A program made the position numbers and the translations under genes. This document shows, one piece after another, positions 60,067-64,000 of a DNA stretch of 64,000 nt (positions are counted from its first letter, which is position 1; the number at the start of each line of letters is the position of its first letter). Below the pieces are notes generated by a model. The model made no database searches. It was not told where the DNA came from and saw only the letters and a program-made list of their open reading frames with translations. This stretch comes from Marinomonas shanghaiensis (GTDB lineage Bacteria; Pseudomonadota; Gammaproteobacteria; Pseudomonadales; Marinomonadaceae), in NCBI RefSeq assembly GCF_003259175.1, contig NZ_QGOK01000008.1:1-64000 (forward strand), written 5' to 3'.

Positions 60067-61764
60067 TTAGCGGAGGTTAATTATCGTCTGTGTGACAGTA
60101 TTTTCTGTTTCTAATGTTTTACTGTTTGCTTGGTAATTACGCTGCGCCTCAATAAGCGCAACAAGCTCAGACGTTAAGTCAACGTTAGACTCCTCTAACG
60201 CGCCCCCTTGAATTTTTCCAAATGTTCCCGTATTCGGACGGCCAATGTCAGCGGGGCCAGACCCCTTGCTTGCTAACCAAGAAGTGTGGCCAGTCGGCAT
60301 AAGACCGTCAGTACTATCAAATGTTGCCAAGGCAATCTGGCCAAGTGTTGCCGTTTGTTGGTTGGTGTAATTAGCCATTAGAAAGCCGTCGCTATCAAAA
60401 GAGACACCCTGCAACTCTCCAGCCGAAAAACCATTCTGCTCAAAACTGTCTGTATTATTTAAAGCAAACTGCGTCGAACCCTTCAAATCTAATGGCGTAA
60501 TTTGACCACGATTAGTAGGATCCACACCCATAATTTCTAATGTAATCGGCTGCGGAACACCAAAAGGAGGAAGCCCACGATAAGCCCCCAGCAAATTACC
60601 TGCTGGATCAAAAGAGACGGTCGTATTTTTTTCTAAAAAGCGCGTATCTTCACCCGTAAAAGGATCAACATAACTTTCCTTTCCATCCAGAGTGATTCGA
60701 AGCTCGTAGGTGTTATTTTCACCCTGCTTAATAAAGTAATACCCCATCGTGTGCGGTTCGCCCAAAGAGTCAAAAACCGTTCTGGTATTGCCATAATTAT
60801 AAGTTTCAGGACTTAATGGATCGAACACTTCACGGGCCACTGCAGTAGGCTCTCGCACTTCTTCTGGCGCAAGAGCTGAAGCAATCGCCACACCACCCAA
60901 TGTACCAGCTACTGCTAAAGGTGTTTTTGTTGCAGCGGCTATGTCTGCTTCACTAGGCTCTGTAGCACCTAGATACAGAAGCTCAAATGGCTGCTCCGCT
61001 ACACCATCACCATTATAATCCGTACCACCTTCTGCAGAGTTAAAGGTTGCAAAAGTTTCCCCCAGAAACGCGGCGCCTGTCTCATCCGTCAAATTACCAT
61101 CTACTGTCGCATGAACTTTATAGGTGTTTGGCAACTCACTTTTTGCATAATAATAAGTCACTATATGACTTTGTCCATTACCGTCTACAACGCCCTGAGT
61201 TTGCGTAAAATTATAGGTATCTGGATTCAGTGGATCAAAATCAGCTCGAATAAAAGCCGGCACATCGTCATTTTCTGAGTTCAAGTTGACCTGTAACTCC
61301 ATTGCCGTGGTTGGCTCTGGCGGAATCCTATCGGTTGGCACCTTTAAGTCTTCCAAATTGCCACCAACAACACCATCTACCGCATTAAATCCTAAAACAT
61401 TACTGCCAGTATTCGTGACCAAAAAACCATTTTCATCTAACTTAAAATTACCTGCACGCGTATAGGATTGAGCAATACCAGAATCTAAAACAAAGAAACC
61501 ACTACCATCCACAGCAAGGTCTAGATTGTTATCTGTATAAGATATGTTACCCGCCGAAAACTCTTGGGAAACCTTACTCACACTGACACCAGAACCAATA
61601 CTATTACCACTACCGGCACCCAGTACACTGGTGTTATATAGATCATCAAACTCAATACGCGACTTCTTGAAGCCTGTAGTATCGGCGTTGGCAATGTTAT
61701 TACCGGTAACACTTAAATAATCAGCAGAAGCCTTAATGCCAGACAGTGCAGTATTGAATCCCAT
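60067..61764 (-). CDS. flgE: Flagellar hook protein FlgE
   Basis: 565 residues from the ATG at 61764 behind GGAGAG; the E. coli hook protein has about 400, and the surplus is in the exposed middle region. GFNTALSGIKASADYLSVTG with NNIANADTTGFKKSRIEF at the start and LVALIEAQRNYQANSKTLET at the end mark the rod/hook family. The centre contains two related segments (DPLNPDTYNFTQTQGVVDGN and DPLSPETYNYGNTRTVFDSL), an internal duplication. Last gene of flgBCDE. Confidence 0.95.
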   Translation of the reverse strand: MGFNTALSGIKASADYLSVTGNNIANADTTGFKKSRIEFDDLYNTSVLGAGSGNSIGSGVSVSKVSQEFSAGNISYTDNNLDLAVDGSGFFVLDSGIAQSYTRAGNFKLDENGFLVTNTGSNVLGFNAVDGVVGGNLEDLKVPTDRIPPEPTTAMELQVNLNSENDDVPAFIRADFDPLNPDTYNFTQTQGVVDGNGQSHIVTYYYAKSELPNTYKVHATVDGNLTDETGAAFLGETFATFNSAEGGTDYNGDGVAEQPFELLYLGATEPSEADIAAATKTPLAVAGTLGGVAIASALAPEEVREPTAVAREVFDPLSPETYNYGNTRTVFDSLGEPHTMGYYFIKQGENNTYELRITLDGKESYVDPFTGEDTRFLEKNTTVSFDPAGNLLGAYRGLPPFGVPQPITLEIMGVDPTNRGQITPLDLKGSTQFALNNTDSFEQNGFSAGELQGVSFDSDGFLMANYTNQQTATLGQIALATFDSTDGLMPTGHTSWLASKGSGPADIGRPNTGTFGKIQGGALEESNVDLTSELVALIEAQRNYQANSKTLETENTVTQTIINLR

Positions 61765-61776
61765 AATGCTCTCCAA

Positions 61777-62487
61777 TTACCCTAATATTTCTAATTCGTT
61801 AGTAAGTTTGATTTTTCCGTGGTTTTCCACATTTAAAACCGTGCCATTTTCACCGTTAATGGTGACACCCTGAATCCGAGTGGGTAGCTGAGTGGTAAGT
61901 GCTGACACCTCACCCTTTTCATTGGTTGACGAAGCGGCAAAACGGTATTCACCAGGCGGCAAAGGATTTCCTTCATCATCCAGTTTGTCCCACTTAAACT
62001 CCCCTGAGTTCAGCGCAGCGGTACGGACTAAACGATTGTCTGCATCGTATATTTTAACGCTGGCAGATTGAGAACCATCCGGTATCACTGTTCTCAACTG
62101 AACGGACTCAAGACCCTCTGTCACTTTCACCTTACTTCCGTCCATTAAAATAGACTTTCCAACCAGAGTTGAGGCGCTAAGCGCCTGATTGGACGTCAAC
62201 GAAGTAGCCATGTTTTCCAGTTGATCAGAAATACTGGTAAGCCTTTCCAACGAACTAAACTGAGACATTTGTGCCACCATGTCATTCGCGTCTTGTGGAG
62301 AAGTAGGGTCTTGCCCTTTCAACTGCTCAATATAAAGCTTCAAAAAAACATTTTGATCGGCTAGTGCGCTCGCTTCTTCCGCTTTAGACACATCAGGCTT
62401 TTCAATACCTGCTTTGGATTTAGCGGCATCGGTCCCATACTGGGAAATTAACCCGCCCAGACCTTTGGTATCAGATATGTTTGCCAT
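61777..62487 (-). CDS. flgD: Hook capping protein FlgD
   Basis: 236 residues. The N-terminal part has FLKLYIEQLKGQDPTSPQDA and MVAQMSQFSSLERLTSI, conserved in FlgD; a Tudor/FnIII-like C-terminal part includes SASVKIYDADNRLVRTAAL and PPGEYRFAAS. It caps and guides hook assembly. It lies between flgC and flgE, spaced 10-12 bases from each. Confidence 0.94.
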   Translation of the reverse strand: MANISDTKGLGGLISQYGTDAAKSKAGIEKPDVSKAEEASALADQNVFLKLYIEQLKGQDPTSPQDANDMVAQMSQFSSLERLTSISDQLENMATSLTSNQALSASTLVGKSILMDGSKVKVTEGLESVQLRTVIPDGSQSASVKIYDADNRLVRTAALNSGEFKWDKLDDEGNPLPPGEYRFAASSTNEKGEVSALTTQLPTRIQGVTINGENGTVLNVENHGKIKLTNELEILG

Positions 62488-62497
62488 ATATCAGCTC

Positions 62498-62947
62498 CTA
62501 TGACTGACCAAGCGTGAGCATTTTTTGCATCATACTTTTCGCTGAGTTCATAATTTCTACGTTTGTCTGAAAAGATCTGGAAGCGGACATCATATCGGCC
62601 ATTTCTTCCATCGGATTGACGTTGGGATAAAAAACATAACCTTCTTCATTTGCCATCGGATGATCTGGTTCATATCTTGGTTGCAAAGGTGCGTCAGACT
62701 CCACAATGCCATCAATTTTCACTCCAACACCAGCACCACTGTTATCAGTATTAACATTGCCCCAGCCGTTTTCACGCATGCTGTCATTCATCATTTCTGA
62801 AAATACTGGTTTACGAGCACGGTATGTCTGATCCGCGGAACTTGCAGCACTGTCTACGTTTGCCATGTTGCTCGCAATTGTATTCAAACGAACCGTTTGG
62901 GCGCTCATCGCAGACCCAGAAATAGTGAAAATGTTACTTAATGACAT
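62498..62947 (-). CDS. flgC: Proximal rod protein FlgC
   Basis: 149 residues. FTISGSAMSAQTVRLNTIAS and NMANVDSAASSADQTYRARK at the start, and VNPMEEMADMMSASRSFQTN at the end are typical of FlgC. Starts five bases behind flgB. It forms part of the proximal rod. Confidence 0.96.
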   Translation of the reverse strand: MSLSNIFTISGSAMSAQTVRLNTIASNMANVDSAASSADQTYRARKPVFSEMMNDSMRENGWGNVNTDNSGAGVGVKIDGIVESDAPLQPRYEPDHPMANEEGYVFYPNVNPMEEMADMMSASRSFQTNVEIMNSAKSMMQKMLTLGQS

Positions 62948-62952
62948 AGTTA

Positions 62953-63345
62953 TTAATTCCCAGTAAGCGCTTTTTTCATGCCGCTAATTTTTCTATCCAA
63001 GAACATAAAACTCGTATCAAATTGCAAAGAGTTTTGCGCATATTCTGCCTGCTCTCTTTGCATATCGACCGTGTTACCGTCTAACGATGGTTGATTCGCA
63101 TTACGAAAAAGTAATTCTTCCGACTCACTAGCAACCCCTTCCCCTGATATATGCCGAGGATTGCTACCCGCAAGCTTCAATCGGCTACTTTCAGCGTTTA
63201 ATAATGAATCAAATGAAATATCTCTGGCCTTATAGTTTGGCGTGTCAGCATTGGCGATATTATTGGCTAGAACCGCTGCCCTTGCGCTACGAAACTCAAG
63301 TGTTTTGTCGTGCCCCGCAAAGGCACTTGCAAAAGATATGGCCAT
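62953..63345 (-). CDS. flgB: Proximal rod protein FlgB
   Basis: 130 residues. The conserved ARAAVLANNIANADTPNYKA motif and the late DTSFMFLDRKISGMKKAL mark FlgB, the first rod subunit. It opens flgBCDE, with a consensus sigma54 promoter about 40 bases upstream. Confidence 0.96.
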   Translation of the reverse strand: MAISFASAFAGHDKTLEFRSARAAVLANNIANADTPNYKARDISFDSLLNAESSRLKLAGSNPRHISGEGVASESEELLFRNANQPSLDGNTVDMQREQAEYAQNSLQFDTSFMFLDRKISGMKKALTGN

Positions 63346-63384
63346 TTGATCCTCAAAAATACGTCATCTATCTGATCTGTATTA

Positions 63385-63400
63385 AGCAATTATGGTGCCA
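63385..63400 (-). promoter_or_regulatory. Sigma54 promoter of flgBCDE
   Basis: Minus strand TGGCAC, CATAA, TTGCT: exact match to TGGCAC-N5-TTGCA/T, with the -12 element about 30 bases from the ATG-side leader. This fits class II flagellar control by an FlrC-type activator, which is not in the window. Confidence 0.88.
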
Positions 63401-63490
63401 AAATAAAAAACACTTAAAAATCAAAGACTTAAATTATATTCATCAAAGAGTGGCAAAAAGCGGCAATATCTAAAAGTAGAACAAAAGAAA

Positions 63491-63523
63491 CAAAAAAGCC
63501 CATCCAGTTAAATCTGATGGGCT
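63491..63523 (-). terminator. Terminator after cheR
   Basis: Minus strand AGCCCATCAG, 7-nt loop, CTGGATGGGCT, then TTTTTT. It separates cheR from the flgB promoter. Confidence 0.88.
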
Positions 63524-63555
63524 CTTTAGACAATAGACGAATATGCTTTGTCGTA

Positions 63556-64000
63556 TTACAAGGACTTGGCTTTGTACACTATTCCTGGGTGACACTGTAC
63601 GATTTCAAAGTAATCGGATAAACCGCTTAGCGCTTCTGAACCCCCAAGGAACAGATACCCTCCTGGCTTCAAACAAGCGTGCATTCTTTTCAAAATATCC
63701 AACTTCAGATCAACAGTAAAATAAATCAGCACATTTCGACAAAAAATCACATCGAATTTACCTAACGCAGAAAAAGACTCAATAAGATTCAAATACTTGA
63801 ATTCAACTCGAGAACTTAGGTGTGGCTTAATCTTCCACGTTAAATCGTTTATCTTATCGAAATAACGTCGCTGCAAATCTGGACCAAGACCACGCGCAAT
63901 GGCCAAACTATCATACTCACCTTGTTTAGCGTGCTGAAGAATATTAGTGCAAATATCCGTGGCCACTATTTTTTCACCCGCTTTTAATACGCCAGGGCGA
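63556..64000 (-). CDS. cheR: Chemotaxis protein methyltransferase CheR, C-terminal part
   Basis: Partial: the frame stays open to the window edge, so only about 148 C-terminal residues are seen. EKIVATDICTNILQHAKQGE is the SAM-binding acidic motif of CheR, FDVIFCRNVLIYFTVDLKLD the central motif, and CLKPGGYLFLGGSEALSGLS the late glycine motif. CheR methylates glutamates of chemoreceptors. It lies just upstream of flgB, the common flgA/cheV/cheR-flgB arrangement in Vibrio and Pseudomonas. Confidence 0.94.
   Translation of the reverse strand, partial: RPGVLKAGEKIVATDICTNILQHAKQGEYDSLAIARGLGPDLQRRYFDKINDLTWKIKPHLSSRVEFKYLNLIESFSALGKFDVIFCRNVLIYFTVDLKLDILKRMHACLKPGGYLFLGGSEALSGLSDYFEIVQCHPGIVYKAKSL

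Overview
The window looks like part of the chromosome of a marine gammaproteobacterium of the Oceanospirillales, most like Marinomonas. This is inferred from gene content and order (yhaJ-yhaK, nudF-yqiB-yqiA-parE, a sigma54/sigma28-type flagellar cluster, pseudaminic acid genes), not from a marker gene. No rRNA or tRNA gene was seen.

Layout. 1-626: tandem REP-like intergenic repeats. 613-5296: a sugar ABC transporter operon of the YtfQRT-YjfF type (minus strand). 5503-8334: an AEC permease, then a divergent LysR regulator/pirin pair like E. coli yhaJ-yhaK. 8494-9365: a ParE/Phd-type toxin-antitoxin pair and a second family of intergenic repeats. 9742-24912: a complete type I-E CRISPR-Cas system: an array of about 103 repeats, its leader, cas2, cas1, cas6e, cas5e, cas7e, cse2, cas8e and cas3, followed by a WYL regulator and an internally deleted RhuM-family gene. 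26848-35672: housekeeping genes (methyltransferase, class I aminotransferase, UPF0149, parE, yqiA, yqiB, an acyltransferase, nudF, tag). 35931-42977: pseudaminic acid synthesis (pseB, C, F on plus; pseG, I on minus) and a Maf-type motility glycosyltransferase. 42967-64000: flagellar genes on the minus strand (fliT-like, fliS, fliD, flaG, two flagellins, an HD-GYP-like protein, flgL to flgB, and the end of cheR). A perfect 7-bp tandem repeat of about 109 copies lies between the second flagellin and the HD-GYP gene.

The most interesting locus is the 330-bp gap between cas3 and cas8e. It holds, on the strand opposite to the cas genes, two degenerate CRISPR repeats flanking one 33-nt spacer (22144-22234). 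The first 14 nt of that spacer match a site next to an AAG PAM (22086-22102) at 12 positions. The only mismatches are positions 6 and 12, the bases flipped out in Cascade R-loops. The site abuts the -35 box of the predicted cas8e operon promoter. The first gene behind that promoter is an unannotated 38-codon ORF for a small hydrophobic protein (21914-22030) with a strong ribosome binding site. Together this looks like a CreR/CreA-type guide RNA that directs Cascade to repress its own operon and a leading small gene, possibly a guard or toxin-like module. The parts are read directly; the function is inference.

The right half fits together as one motility module. Pseudaminic acid enzymes plus Maf would glycosylate the flagellins; FliS/FliT/FliD/FlaG handle filament export and capping; flgBCDE, flgFGHIJ and flgKL encode the rod, hook, rings and junction. 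Promoters of sigma54 type (flgB) and sigma28 type (flgK and both flagellins) can be read in the sequence.
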